DNA of 64,000 nt from Bacteroidia bacterium (lineage in GTDB: Bacteria; Bacteroidota; Bacteroidia; Chitinophagales; Chitinophagaceae), in the NCBI GenBank assembly GCA_030427635.1, contig JAUIBA010000003.1, positions 186,001 to 250,000 on the forward strand. Reading direction: 5' to 3'. The notes beneath the pieces were generated by a model that was given only the letters and a program-made list of their open reading frames with translations, made no database searches and was not told where the DNA came from. Every line of letters begins with the position of its first letter. Positions within the stretch are counted from its first letter, which is position 1. This document shows positions 51,014 to 60,700 of the stretch, in pieces. Both the position numbers and the translations under genes were made by a program.

Positions 51014-52342
51014 ATGAAGAAAATACTGGTAGCCATACGTGAGTTTTTATCTGAACGGTTTAACCTGGAAGAGGATAAGGCCGATGAGCAAATCATAATA
51101 GAGCACATCCGGCGTAATATCCATTTCCGGGGTACGAACCTGTGGACACTCATTTTTGCCATCTTTATTGCATCCATAGGACTTAACGTAAACTCCACTG
51201 CCGTCATTATAGGTGCCATGTTGATATCGCCACTCATGGGTCCTATAATGGGGGTGGGGCTGGCTATAGGTATTTATGACTTTGACCTGCTTAAGAAAAG
51301 TCTGAAGAACCTCTTTGTAGCGGTCTTTATCAGTGTAGCCACATCTACGCTATACTTTTCCATAACCCCGCTGCACGATGCTGGTATGGAGCTGCTGGCC
51401 CGTACCAATCCATCTGTGTGGGATGTATTTATAGCACTTGTGGGGGGGCTGGCAGGTATTGTGGCCGGCACACGCAAGGAGAAGAGTAATGTGATACCCG
51501 GTGTAGCTATTGCCACCGCACTCATGCCACCACTCTGTACTGCCGGTTATGGTATTGCTATGGGCAATCCTGCCTACTTTATGGGGGCGTTTTATCTCTT
51601 CTTTATCAACAGTCTTTTCATATGCCTTGCTACTTTTCTGGTGGTACGTTACCTGAGGTTCAGCAGGACTGAGCTGGCATCGGAGGAACTGGAGCGTAAG
51701 GTATCGCGGTATATGCTCATTATAGTTATTGTGACCGTGGCACCAAGTATATACCTGGGCTGGCGCATTGTGCAACGCAGCATATTTGAGAGCAATGCGT
51801 CGCAATTTGTAAAGAAAGAGTTTCACCGCGACCGTACTCAGGTGGTTACAGATCATGCACACTTTGAGGGGAGCCGACGCGAGATAGAGGTATTGCTGGT
51901 GGGACAGCCTCTTACAGACTCCTGTGTGGATTCCATTCGCCTGAGACTGCCGGAATATGGCCTGGGAGGGACAATACTTACAGTACATCAGGGACAGGAA
52001 GCCCGGGAAAAGATAGACCTGAGCGAAATAAAATCGAGCGTACTGCAGGATGTATATGCGCTGGAGTTTGCCCGGGACAGTATACTGCAAAAGCAGGCTT
52101 GGCGGGTAGAGTATCCCGTAGAGATAGGCCCGGAAATAAAAGCCCTGTATCCCACACTGGATCATTATACACTGGGTACATCTGTAGCCATTTATCCCGA
52201 TACTACGCTGCTTACCGATACGCTGCCTATGTTCATAGGTACATTTGAGAAGCCGCTGGATAAGAAGGAAAAGGAACGCTTTTACGGCTGGCTGCTACAG
52301 CGTACACAGAAGGACACTATAGTAATGATATATACTGAATAG
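51014..52342 (+). CDS. DUF389 / TIGR00341 family membrane protein
   Basis: 442 residues. The DUF389 core (about 30-240) has the family start FRGTNLWTLIFAIFIASIGLNVNSTAVIIGAMLISPLMGPIMGVGLAIG and VGGLAGIVAGTRKEKSNVIPGVAIATALMPPLCTAGYG, about six helices in all. The 200-residue tail is a soluble alpha/beta domain (REIEVLLVGQPLTDSCVDSIRLRLPEYGLGG). No biochemical function is established for the family; the neighbouring antiporter hints at transport. Ends 7 bases from a convergent gene. Confidence 0.85.
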   Translation: MKKILVAIREFLSERFNLEEDKADEQIIIEHIRRNIHFRGTNLWTLIFAIFIASIGLNVNSTAVIIGAMLISPLMGPIMGVGLAIGIYDFDLLKKSLKNLFVAVFISVATSTLYFSITPLHDAGMELLARTNPSVWDVFIALVGGLAGIVAGTRKEKSNVIPGVAIATALMPPLCTAGYGIAMGNPAYFMGAFYLFFINSLFICLATFLVVRYLRFSRTELASEELERKVSRYMLIIVIVTVAPSIYLGWRIVQRSIFESNASQFVKKEFHRDRTQVVTDHAHFEGSRREIEVLLVGQPLTDSCVDSIRLRLPEYGLGGTILTVHQGQEAREKIDLSEIKSSVLQDVYALEFARDSILQKQAWRVEYPVEIGPEIKALYPTLDHYTLGTSVAIYPDTTLLTDTLPMFIGTFEKPLDKKEKERFYGWLLQRTQKDTIVMIYTE

Positions 52343-52349
52343 TATGTAT

Positions 52350-53597
52350 CTACTCCAGTGCGTAGCTATCATCGCCGGGCAGGAGATTCAGGTCTACCTC
52401 CATGCCTGCTATACCTTCTATAGAGCCACGTATGTGGGCTGCATTGAGCAGCACCTTTTCCAGTTGTTTCTCACGGGCTTTCCATAGTTTTTCCATCTGC
52501 TCCCGCTCCCGCTGTATGGAGGTGCGCATGGCGGCAAAGCCCTCACTTATGGCCCGCCACTGCTGTGCAAACTCCTCACTGGTGAGGTAGTTGTAGAGCA
52601 GGGTCATTTTATCTCCTTTGTTTTCCTGACTTCTGCCGGCAGCATATACTTTCAGCAGTGTTTCCCGTAGTACGGTAACCAGTGCTGTGACATCAGAAAA
52701 AGTGCAGACCCATATACCATCGCGCTGGCCAAAGGTGCGTATATCATCGGGCATAGCCTGGCTTACCAGTACTCCTATATCGGCACCTTCTGAGCGCATA
52801 TCGCCCTTTAGTTTTTCGGTCCAGTCTTTACCGAAGTCTTTGGTGCGTTTGCTTTCAAATATGATTTTGCCACATTCCTGACCAAAGTTGTTACGTACGG
52901 TAAGGGTACAGTCGGCACCACGCTTGCCTTTTCCTACTTCATTTACAAGGTCAAAGGGGAAGGTGCTTTTCAGGAGCTCTTCGAGGGCCAGCTCCTGCAC
53001 CTCGCCCTGCAGCTGCATGGAGCCCTGCTCGCTTTTGCGCTTCATCTCCTCTATAAGCCGGCGCTGGTCTTCCAGTTGTTTCTCCTTTTCCTTCAGCTTC
53101 ATTTCAAACTCTGACATGTGCTGGCGGCTTCTCTCTTCTTCCTCTTTCTTCACTATTTCTGCCAGGCGGGTACGCTCCTCTGTGAGGCGGCGCTGCATAG
53201 TAAGTTCCAGTTCCTGCTCTTTTTCCCGCACCTCATCCATTTTTTTCAGGAAGTCCAGCTCTTTCTGGCGGGCGGCGGCCAGTTTTTCTTCATTTTTCAG
53301 GTTGGCCTCTTCCAGCCGCTTCATCTGTATTTCATAGTCGGCACCTACCTTTTTTTCCAGCTCGGAGCGCAGGGCTACTTCCAGCTCGCGCTTTTCCAGC
53401 TCGGCTTTCTTTTCCAGCTCCCGTTGCTGCTGAATGAGAGCCTGCTCCCGGGTGCGGTACTCCTCATCGCGTTTGCGCTGCAGGTCCTGCCACTTCTGGT
53501 TGTATTCTTTGGTAAGCTCTTCTTTTACCGACTGGGCTATGGCTGCAGTGGGCTCGAACTGGGTATTACAATTAGGACAAACTACCAGAGTGGACAT
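52350..53597 (-). CDS. DUF2130 family coiled-coil protein with possible nuclease fold
   Basis: 415 residues. A short N-terminal zinc-ribbon half (CPNCNTQFE, C7 and C10), a very long charged coiled coil (about 25-215), then the DUF2130 domain with GADCTLTV ... IIFESKRTKDFGKDWTEKL ... GADIGVLVSQAMPDDI. The D ... ExK spacing resembles PD-(D/E)xK nucleases, an inference. A final helical part closes the protein. The role is unknown; it stands next to the accessory NTPase at 54207 but on the opposite strand with its own promoter. Confidence 0.8.
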   Translation of the reverse strand: MSTLVVCPNCNTQFEPTAAIAQSVKEELTKEYNQKWQDLQRKRDEEYRTREQALIQQQRELEKKAELEKRELEVALRSELEKKVGADYEIQMKRLEEANLKNEEKLAAARQKELDFLKKMDEVREKEQELELTMQRRLTEERTRLAEIVKKEEEERSRQHMSEFEMKLKEKEKQLEDQRRLIEEMKRKSEQGSMQLQGEVQELALEELLKSTFPFDLVNEVGKGKRGADCTLTVRNNFGQECGKIIFESKRTKDFGKDWTEKLKGDMRSEGADIGVLVSQAMPDDIRTFGQRDGIWVCTFSDVTALVTVLRETLLKVYAAGRSQENKGDKMTLLYNYLTSEEFAQQWRAISEGFAAMRTSIQREREQMEKLWKAREKQLEKVLLNAAHIRGSIEGIAGMEVDLNLLPGDDSYALE

Positions 53598-53640
53598 GTG
53601 TAAAGAATTGCGGAAAAGAGAATCAAAAAACGTTAGCTGT

Positions 53641-53648
53641 CAAATTTA
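53641..53648 (-). promoter_or_regulatory. -7 box of the DUF2130 gene
   Basis: TAAATTTG on the minus strand, 43 bases before the ATG. A TTG lies 12 bases upstream, too close for the standard element. Confidence 0.45.
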
Positions 53649-53735
53649 GTAAGAATGCTGCAAACGTCTCTTTTGTATAAACACAGACATTCCGCCGCCG
53701 TCGCACGGGAGGGGTGACAGAAATATCTTTATGTG

Positions 53736-53765
53736 AAAACTGCGCACTGCGCAGTTTTATTTTTT
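53736..53765 (+). terminator. Terminator-like hairpin with no gene upstream
   Basis: AAAACTGCGC, ACT loop, GCGCAGTTTT, then ATTTTTT: a strong intrinsic terminator on the plus strand, yet the only gene nearby runs the other way. It may end an unannotated small RNA or block antisense transcription into the NTPase gene. Confidence 0.55.
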
Positions 53766-54206
53766 ACAGTGCGCATTTTTGTTTATTGTATTGGTTTATA
53801 GTGGTTTATGTATTCCGTATGCAATTTTTTTTGCGCAAAAAGTTCTCAAAAATTGCTCGCGGGAAAATTTATATATGAGTGTGTAGCAGGTGGAAAAACG
53901 GAATGGCGTAGCCGGAGGCAATGAAACAATAATCTAAGCATAGGGTATAGGGTAGGGTTTTGTGGCACAAAGGTACGATAAGCATGGAGATATACCATGT
54001 AGCCGGCTGGGTTATGTCTGTTTTGTGCTATTTGTTCTGACTAAAACAGGAAGCAGCGTGTGAATATTATGGCAAACAGGTTGTAAACGTCGTGCCGTTA
54101 CATCCCCGAAACATTCGGGGACGAGTGTTTTTTGCATTGTAGTTTGTGGAAAAGCATAGTATGTGATTAATAAATATGTACATTTATATTCCCTGAAACG
54201 TAAACT

Positions 54207-57200
54207 ATGACAAACAAAAGTTCCTTCATTCCTGAGAAGCTACAATCTCTTGCGCCTACTAGCAATGCTGATAAAGCAGAGGTGTATGAAAAGGCTCTAA
54301 AGAAGGCGATAGAAGACCCCTCCATTTTTAACGTTGCTCTTTCAGGGCCATATGGCTCAGGGAAGAGTAGTATTCTTAAAACATTTGCGGCGAACTCACC
54401 TTTTAAATGTATTGAGATTTCTTTAGCGACCTTTAAGGATACTGAAAAGAAAGGTAATAGACAAAATAAAGAACCGGAGGTACCGGATTCCGATATATCT
54501 CAGTCCGATAATGACATCGAAAAAAAGGAAAAAGATGAACAATTACGCTTGATTGAGTTAAGTATTGTGCAGCAGCTCTTCTATAAAGTAGACCCCAAAG
54601 CGATTCCCCGGTCGAGCTTTAAACGAATAATGGAAATTGATGAAGCTAAAGTGCGCGAGAATATACTTGCATTTTTCTTCGGTATAGTAGGCTTGCTATA
54701 TTTCTTAAGGCCATCTTTCATACAATTACCACCGGGATTGATTAAACTGATATCGAAATGTCAGGATTGTCTTTTGATTCCGGCGATATTATGCATGCTA
54801 ATCGCATTTGTACCGGTTTTAAGATGGCTGTTTGGCTTGTTTCAATTATCTGGCTTATCGGCCAAAATCAAAATATCAGTAGCAGAAATAGATATAGCAA
54901 AGGAAGCCCAAGTCTCTATCTTGAATGCTCATACTGAGGAAATAATATACATGTTTGAGCGTGCGGGTGTTGACGCAGTAATGATAGAGGATTTAGACCG
55001 TTTCAATGACCATGAAATATTTACCAAATTAAGGGAACTTAACAACCTTGTAAATAGTGCTATACGTAGTAGGGGCAAAAAGAAAAAAGTCACCTTTATC
55101 TACGCTATCAAAGACGACATTTTTACAGATACAAAAAGGACCAAATTTTTTGAATTAATTATTCCTGTAATACCGGTAGTAGATACTACCAATGCATATG
55201 ATGTGGCTATTAAGAATCATGAAGTGGCCACAAAATTTGAAGACTTGTTACGCAGCGTTACAATATACATACACGAAAAAAGGCTGCTAGATAACATATT
55301 TAATGAATATTATTTATATGCAGATGCTCTAGACATTCAAGATAAACAAGAAAAATTATTTGCAATTGTGGCGTGTAAAAATATGTATCCCTCTGATTTC
55401 GCCGACCTTCATGAACGCAAGGGGGCAATTTTTGAGGCTTTTGGAGTAGTTAAAGATGATATTGCCAAGCAGAAAAATGTAGAGTTACAAGAACAGATTA
55501 GCAAACTACAAGGAAAGATTGAACAAGTTGAATCTGTAAGACAGAGGGATCTCGATAGCTTACGACGAGAGTATGTTGGTGCATTATCCTTGCTCATCCC
55601 TAACGTACTTGATGTAATTGTGAATGGCGAACCTAAAGCAATTTCTAAATTGGAATTGGACGACATGCAAAATCTTAGCAAACGAAAAGATGCAGGTTTA
55701 CGGGGCCATAAAATGGATAGCCGTAATCATCATGGTTATAATATTCTTGAAAATCTCCATACAAATGTAACTTTTTCTGATGTTGAAGATAGCGTAAATC
55801 AGACTTCTAACCTAGAGCAAAGTATTATTACTATAGAACAGGGGGCTACTAGTCAAGCAAATAAATTAAAAAATAATATGCATGACTATGAAAACAGGAT
55901 AAACGATAATACCAATGCAAAATTGGTAGAATTGCTTGATGGGGATTCTTCAATTTTCTCAAATTATGAATCTTTGAAAGACAAACATCTGCTGCAGTTT
56001 TTCTTAAGAGAGGGGTACATTGATGAGATGTACCAGGCAATCACATCTCGCTTTTATTCCAGTTCAATCACCGCTGAAGAATGGGAATTTGTGCAAAACG
56101 TGAATTTTAGAAAGCTGCCATTGGTGAATGCGAAGCTGGAAAACTTCACTCAATTGTCAAAGTGGTTAAGGGACACAGACTTTAGCACGGAGTCTATTCT
56201 TAATTATGATTTGATAGACTTTATACTTGATTCGGAAGAATCGGAGCCAAGGCTTGGCAGGCTTATGAAATTATTGTCGAAGAAGAAGCCAGATTCACTA
56301 GCCTTCATTCAGGGGTATTGGAAAAAAGGTAAGACTCAGGATAAGTTTGTTGCTGCTTTGGGAAAGTACTGGTCATCTTTTTGGTATTTTGTACAGGAGG
56401 AAAGCCAATATGATGATACGTTCAAGGTCAGAATATTAAAGTTGCTCATACTTCATGCAACTGTAGAAGATGTTGTGAGACAAAATGAGGATCACTTGCT
56501 TACCCGCTATATATGCAGCCTTTCTGGTTTTATTGCACTATTTGAGGCGGCTGAAGTGCCAAAGATGAGTGAGGTATTTACGAAGTTAGGAGTACGGTTT
56601 GAGAAGATGAATGATGCGGATGCAGATAGTGTTGGGTTCGACTTTGTTTATCGCAACAATATGTATACAATCAACAGGGAGATGATATCACTTGTCTTGC
56701 GGAAAAAATCTACTGCACCTGTAACACAAAAAGAAATTGATGAATCGAATTATACAACTATAATCCGTGCAGGTGGTGATGAACTGAATATGTATGTTGA
56801 AGAGAATATTAAGGAGTATGTTTCTGTAATTTTTGGACCTGATAGCAAAAACAGGTTTGAGTCTGAACATGCATTTATAGCACTATTAGGCAAAGAGGAG
56901 TTGGATGCAGCTGCTATAACTTCTATTGTTAAGTTACAAGAAACAACGATTGAACATATCGAGGAGGTTGAATCATACATTTGGCCCACACTGTTCTTTT
57001 ACGGTAGGGTAAATATTTTGTGGTCAAAGGCACTTTCCTACTTCATCGAAATGCAGGAATTTGATAAGTCGCTTACAAAGTATCTGAATAGAAAGGAAGT
57101 CTATGAAGGTCTATCAAAAATAAAACCCAATCATGAGGATGATCAAGTGTATCAAAAGTTCATTTCAAAACTGGTTGAACCTAACGATATCAGCCCAGAA

Positions 57201-57866
57201 AGTTTTGATTCATTGATTCAAAGTATAACTTTAGAAATTACGTGGCCGGTGGCATTGGAAGAGCAGAGTCTTGAAAAAGTTAATTCCTTGCTCCAACATA
57301 AGAAACTACATCTGAATGAAAAGAATTATGAGCTGCTACGGAAACATTTCCCTAACAGACACATTCAATTATTGGAGCAATCGATTGGTTTCTATATTGA
57401 GAATCATTCGTTATTCCCGACAAATGGAAATGACTTTGAGTTGTTACTTGAGTCAGATAAGATAATGAATGCAGATAAACGTGAAATAATCAGGTTCATA
57501 CCTATAGACATGATAAGTGCAAGCACAAAGCTTGTTCCGTTGATTTTTGATGTACTGAAGGATATGGATGTTGTGGAGATGCAATTCGAAAAGGCACGTT
57601 TAATTATGGCCAAGCTGTCAAATACAGAGGATAAAATATCGTTCCTGACTAAAACAATGGATACATTTTCCCGAGATAACATAATGGATTTACTGAAAGA
57701 TGTCGGAGAAGAATATCTAATCATTACAACAGGAACAGCAGGAGCGAAAAAGCTTGAGAAAACTGATTTGAATCTACGTCTTATTGAGCAGTTAAAGCAA
57801 AAGGATATAGTCTCAAAGTATACCCCCGATGAAAAGAAGATTAAATTTTATTTGAGGCTTAAATAG
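54207..57866 (+). CDS. YobI/KAP-like membrane P-loop NTPase, large and solitary
   Basis: 1219 residues. Walker A GPYGSGKSS at 47-55; Walker B with the EDLDRF signature at 258-266 (VMIEDLDRF); a sensor-like strand KVTFIYAIKDDIF at 294-306. Between Walker A and B lie two membrane helices (about 153-167 and 188-210), the layout of KAP-type and YobI-like NTPases. A coiled coil (about 425-465) and about 700 residues of helical, repeat-like sequence follow. KAP relatives include the phage-exclusion protein PifA. Codon use is much richer in TTA, AAA and ATA than in neighbours, and both flanks are non-coding, suggesting horizontal gain. No partner gene adjoins. A defence or conflict role is inference. 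Confidence 0.8.
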   Translation: MTNKSSFIPEKLQSLAPTSNADKAEVYEKALKKAIEDPSIFNVALSGPYGSGKSSILKTFAANSPFKCIEISLATFKDTEKKGNRQNKEPEVPDSDISQSDNDIEKKEKDEQLRLIELSIVQQLFYKVDPKAIPRSSFKRIMEIDEAKVRENILAFFFGIVGLLYFLRPSFIQLPPGLIKLISKCQDCLLIPAILCMLIAFVPVLRWLFGLFQLSGLSAKIKISVAEIDIAKEAQVSILNAHTEEIIYMFERAGVDAVMIEDLDRFNDHEIFTKLRELNNLVNSAIRSRGKKKKVTFIYAIKDDIFTDTKRTKFFELIIPVIPVVDTTNAYDVAIKNHEVATKFEDLLRSVTIYIHEKRLLDNIFNEYYLYADALDIQDKQEKLFAIVACKNMYPSDFADLHERKGAIFEAFGVVKDDIAKQKNVELQEQISKLQGKIEQVESVRQRDLDSLRREYVGALSLLIPNVLDVIVNGEPKAISKLELDDMQNLSKRKDAGLRGHKMDSRNHHGYNILENLHTNVTFSDVEDSVNQTSNLEQSIITIEQGATSQANKLKNNMHDYENRINDNTNAKLVELLDGDSSIFSNYESLKDKHLLQFFLREGYIDEMYQAITSRFYSSSITAEEWEFVQNVNFRKLPLVNAKLENFTQLSKWLRDTDFSTESILNYDLIDFILDSEESEPRLGRLMKLLSKKKPDSLAFIQGYWKKGKTQDKFVAALGKYWSSFWYFVQEESQYDDTFKVRILKLLILHATVEDVVRQNEDHLLTRYICSLSGFIALFEAAEVPKMSEVFTKLGVRFEKMNDADADSVGFDFVYRNNMYTINREMISLVLRKKSTAPVTQKEIDESNYTTIIRAGGDELNMYVEENIKEYVSVIFGPDSKNRFESEHAFIALLGKEELDAAAITSIVKLQETTIEHIEEVESYIWPTLFFYGRVNILWSKALSYFIEMQEFDKSLTKYLNRKEVYEGLSKIKPNHEDDQVYQKFISKLVEPNDISPESFDSLIQSITLEITWPVALEEQSLEKVNSLLQHKKLHLNEKNYELLRKHFPNRHIQLLEQSIGFYIENHSLFPTNGNDFELLLESDKIMNADKREIIRFIPIDMISASTKLVPLIFDVLKDMDVVEMQFEKARLIMAKLSNTEDKISFLTKTMDTFSRDNIMDLLKDVGEEYLIITTGTAGAKKLEKTDLNLRLIEQLKQKDIVSKYTPDEKKIKFYLRLK

Positions 57867-58181
57867 TGGTGCAGTTGTGGCCTTTCATTTCTGATTTCAG
57901 TACTTGAATAACTTTGACATTCTCGTCTTATCAGCTTACTGGCAGGGTAGTTACGATGAGACAGTTAATTACGTAAGTATCGCGTTGCTGGTGCGGGGAC
58001 GAGTTATTGCTGTGGTACACAGCTGAAATGTACATTTCTGACATTTGGAACAGATGATACAATTTTCTTTACGTGGTGCCGTTATAATGCCGTAAGGAAA
58101 GTGATAATCAGGCTTATAAACTATCAACATAATGTTTCTGTACCAGAGGTGAGGCGGTGCAGATGTCATGCGAAAGCGTCT
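57867..58181. other. Non-coding region right of the YobI-like gene
   Basis: About 315 bases with no credible gene. It holds CGGGGACGAGT (57994-58004) and ACGTGGTGCCGTTA (58070-58083), each also found, with at most one mismatch, on the left side of the NTPase gene. No exact promoter box for the following receptor gene is seen. Confidence 0.5.
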
Positions 58182-60590
58182 ATGTATCAATACATTCTCT
58201 TAATTTTTTGTAATATCTGCGTTATGCCTGCGGCAGCGCAGGTGAGCGGAAGGCTATATGGCACTGTTATAGAAAAGGACACACAAAAGCCTATAGCCGG
58301 GGCCATAGTGATTATGAAAAACAGTGACACTACCATTGCTACATCTGCTGATAGTGTAGGGAATTTTTACTTCAGGGATATGCCTGTGGGTACCTATTTC
58401 CTCACAGCAAAGTTTATAGGTTATGAGTCTGCCGTACTCAATGATGTAATAGTAGAAAGCGGCAGTGCCCCTAATGTACACATAGCGCTTACTGCGGCCT
58501 CCTATAAGATGGATGAGGTGACTGTTTCGTATTACAAAGACCCTACGGCTGCGGGTAATGATATGGCAGTGGTAAGTTCCCGTGCAATATCGCCGGAGGA
58601 AACCAAACGTTTTGCAGGCAGTCTCAATGACCCATCTCGCATGGCATTATCGTATGCAGGTGTAAACAGCGGGCAGGGAGATAATAATGAAATTATCATC
58701 AGAGGTAACTCGCCACGTGGCCTGCAGTGGCGGCTGGAGGGTATAGAAATTCCTAACCCCAATCACTTCGGGTTGTATGGCAGTAGCGGAGGTCTTATCA
58801 GCATCCTCAACAGCAACAATATGGGGCGGTCTGATTTTTATCTCAGTGCATTTCCTGCACAGTTTGGTAATGCGCTATCTGGCATTTTTGATTTACAGCT
58901 GCGTAATGGCAATACATTTAATAGGGCTTACTCAGTAGATGTGGGTAGTCTGGGGGTAGGGGCGTCGGCAGAAGGTCCGTTTCGTAAGGGGGGTAAAGCA
59001 TCCTATATCATCAACTGCCGGTATGCTACTCTGGGGCTGATGAAAAGAGTTGGTATCATATATCAGGCACCCGATTTTCAGGATATAACATTTAAGATAA
59101 ACATCCCTACCGCCCATTCGGGTACATTTACAGTATATGGTTTAGGAGGTGCCGGCAGGTGGCTGGAAGAAGATTTTTACAGAAAAACAGACAGTTCTAA
59201 ATACACAACGGGCAGTAATGGCAAGCTTATATATGCATATGATGAGATAGCGGCTGAGAACCTGCAACTTTATAATCTGGGGATAATAGGCGCAAAGCAT
59301 TTTATGCGCATATCGGGGAAAACGGGCATAACCACACATGTGAATGTGTCTGCTACTGAAAACAAACCAATGGAGAGCGATATAGACCGCAGCAGCTATA
59401 CAATATATCTGAAAAACAGGGGAAACTATACCAATAAAACTATTCGTGTACAATCACAGCTCAAAACAATTATCAATGCGAAAAGCAGGATAGAAACTGG
59501 TATTATAGCAGCTTATATGTCCTTTAAGTCAAAGCTGGAAAACGGAGACAGTACCGGTAACATAAACACGATTCTGAACAAAAAAGATGCTACCGGGCTG
59601 CTGCAGCATTACATAGCATGGCAGTATAAGCCAGGGCAGAAATGGTCTGTGAATACAGGTATTCATACGCTGTACTTTTTGCTGAGTAAGGAAGTGAAGC
59701 CAGAGCCAAGACTAGGCATCAGCTATGCTGTTAATGACAAAAGCTCTGTGAGTATAGGTGCAGGGATATACAGCAGGCATGAAAGCCCAGAGGCATATTT
59801 TGGGTACAATGAGCAAACCGGCCTGTCGCCTAATCTGAACCTGAAACTTATAAGTACGGCACAATCTGCACTGGCGTATAAGCGGCAGCTGGGAAGCTAC
59901 CTGTATCTAAATACAGAAGTGTACTTTCATTACCTCTATAATGTACCTGTGGCGGCAGACAGCAGTTATTTTTCGCTCATAAATGAAGAAATACCATTCA
60001 CGAATGTAGCCATGGTAAATAAAGGTGAGGGGTATAACTATGGTATTGAAGCAACGCTTGAAAAACGATTTTCCAGACGGTATTACTTCTTATTTACGAC
60101 ATCAGTTTTTGAATCAAAATATAAATATCCCGGTAGCCCGGGGTACCGCAATACACGATATAATAACAACTTTGTCATAAACCTGGTAGGCGGTAAAGAA
60201 ATAGCGTTGAAAAATAATAGGGTAATAGGTGTGAACCTGAGAAGTACCTTATCTGGTGGTAAACGTTACATTCCTATTGACTTTCAGGCATCGGTGGACA
60301 ATAATGCAGAAGTGAGGGACTATTCGCAGGCATACAGTAAACAGCTGGCCCCCTATATAGGCACCGATATGAGTATCTATTGCAGATGGTCAAGGCCCAA
60401 TGCTACCCATGTTGTTAAGGCTGACATATACCGCCTGTATGAGCAGAATGAATATGACATTGCTTATCAGGGCGAGCGATTGCTGAAGAACGGGACCCTG
60501 GCGCCTCCCCGCATTGCTACCCTCACATACGGAGAAGGGCAAACAAAAAGCACCATATTCCCGGTGCTTTCTTACCGGGTTACTTTTTAA
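58182..60590 (+). CDS. TonB-dependent receptor with carboxypeptidase-like N-terminal domain
   Basis: 802 residues from ATG 58182, which opens the signal peptide (MYQYILLIFCNICVMPAAAQ); an upstream GTG in frame would add 27 non-leader residues. Domains: carboxypeptidase-regulatory-like beta sandwich (about 22-105: GTVIEKDTQKPIAGAIVIMKN ... VGTYFLTAKFIGYES), plug (about 130-230: NEIIIRGNSPRGLQWRLEGIEIPNPNHFG) and a beta-barrel to the C-terminal aromatic residue (FPVLSYRVTF). No SusD-like partner follows, so it is not a standard glycan uptake pair; the substrate is unknown. Energised through the ExbBD/TonB proteins. Confidence 0.85.
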   Translation: MYQYILLIFCNICVMPAAAQVSGRLYGTVIEKDTQKPIAGAIVIMKNSDTTIATSADSVGNFYFRDMPVGTYFLTAKFIGYESAVLNDVIVESGSAPNVHIALTAASYKMDEVTVSYYKDPTAAGNDMAVVSSRAISPEETKRFAGSLNDPSRMALSYAGVNSGQGDNNEIIIRGNSPRGLQWRLEGIEIPNPNHFGLYGSSGGLISILNSNNMGRSDFYLSAFPAQFGNALSGIFDLQLRNGNTFNRAYSVDVGSLGVGASAEGPFRKGGKASYIINCRYATLGLMKRVGIIYQAPDFQDITFKINIPTAHSGTFTVYGLGGAGRWLEEDFYRKTDSSKYTTGSNGKLIYAYDEIAAENLQLYNLGIIGAKHFMRISGKTGITTHVNVSATENKPMESDIDRSSYTIYLKNRGNYTNKTIRVQSQLKTIINAKSRIETGIIAAYMSFKSKLENGDSTGNINTILNKKDATGLLQHYIAWQYKPGQKWSVNTGIHTLYFLLSKEVKPEPRLGISYAVNDKSSVSIGAGIYSRHESPEAYFGYNEQTGLSPNLNLKLISTAQSALAYKRQLGSYLYLNTEVYFHYLYNVPVAADSSYFSLINEEIPFTNVAMVNKGEGYNYGIEATLEKRFSRRYYFLFTTSVFESKYKYPGSPGYRNTRYNNNFVINLVGGKEIALKNNRVIGVNLRSTLSGGKRYIPIDFQASVDNNAEVRDYSQAYSKQLAPYIGTDMSIYCRWSRPNATHVVKADIYRLYEQNEYDIAYQGERLLKNGTLAPPRIATLTYGEGQTKSTIFPVLSYRVTF

Positions 60591-60641
60591 TGAACGGAGG
60601 GGTGAGATAATGACCCGCTACCGGTATGTGCAGGTGATATA

Positions 60642-60674
60642 ATAAAGGCACTGGATTTTGTCCAATGCCTTTAT
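60642..60674. terminator. Terminator between the receptor and DUF937-like genes
   Basis: ATAAAGGCA pairs with TGCCTTTAT, continued by TGGA/TCCA with one mismatch, around a TTTTG loop, between convergent genes. Confidence 0.65.
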
Positions 60675-60700
60675 GTGTGGGGAAACTACCTTAGTTACAA

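Larger units (their letters stand above)
53598..54206. other. Long non-coding region left of the YobI-like gene
   Basis: About 610 bases without a credible gene. It contains the -7 box of the DUF2130 gene, four copies of the palindromic word TGCGCA between 53741 and 53837, a terminator-like hairpin, a 14-base palindrome TTTTTGCGCAAAAA (53828-53841), the 15-base word shared with the fba upstream region, and a second hairpin at 54103-54121 (TCCCCGAA-ACA-TTCGGGGA). Confidence 0.6.
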
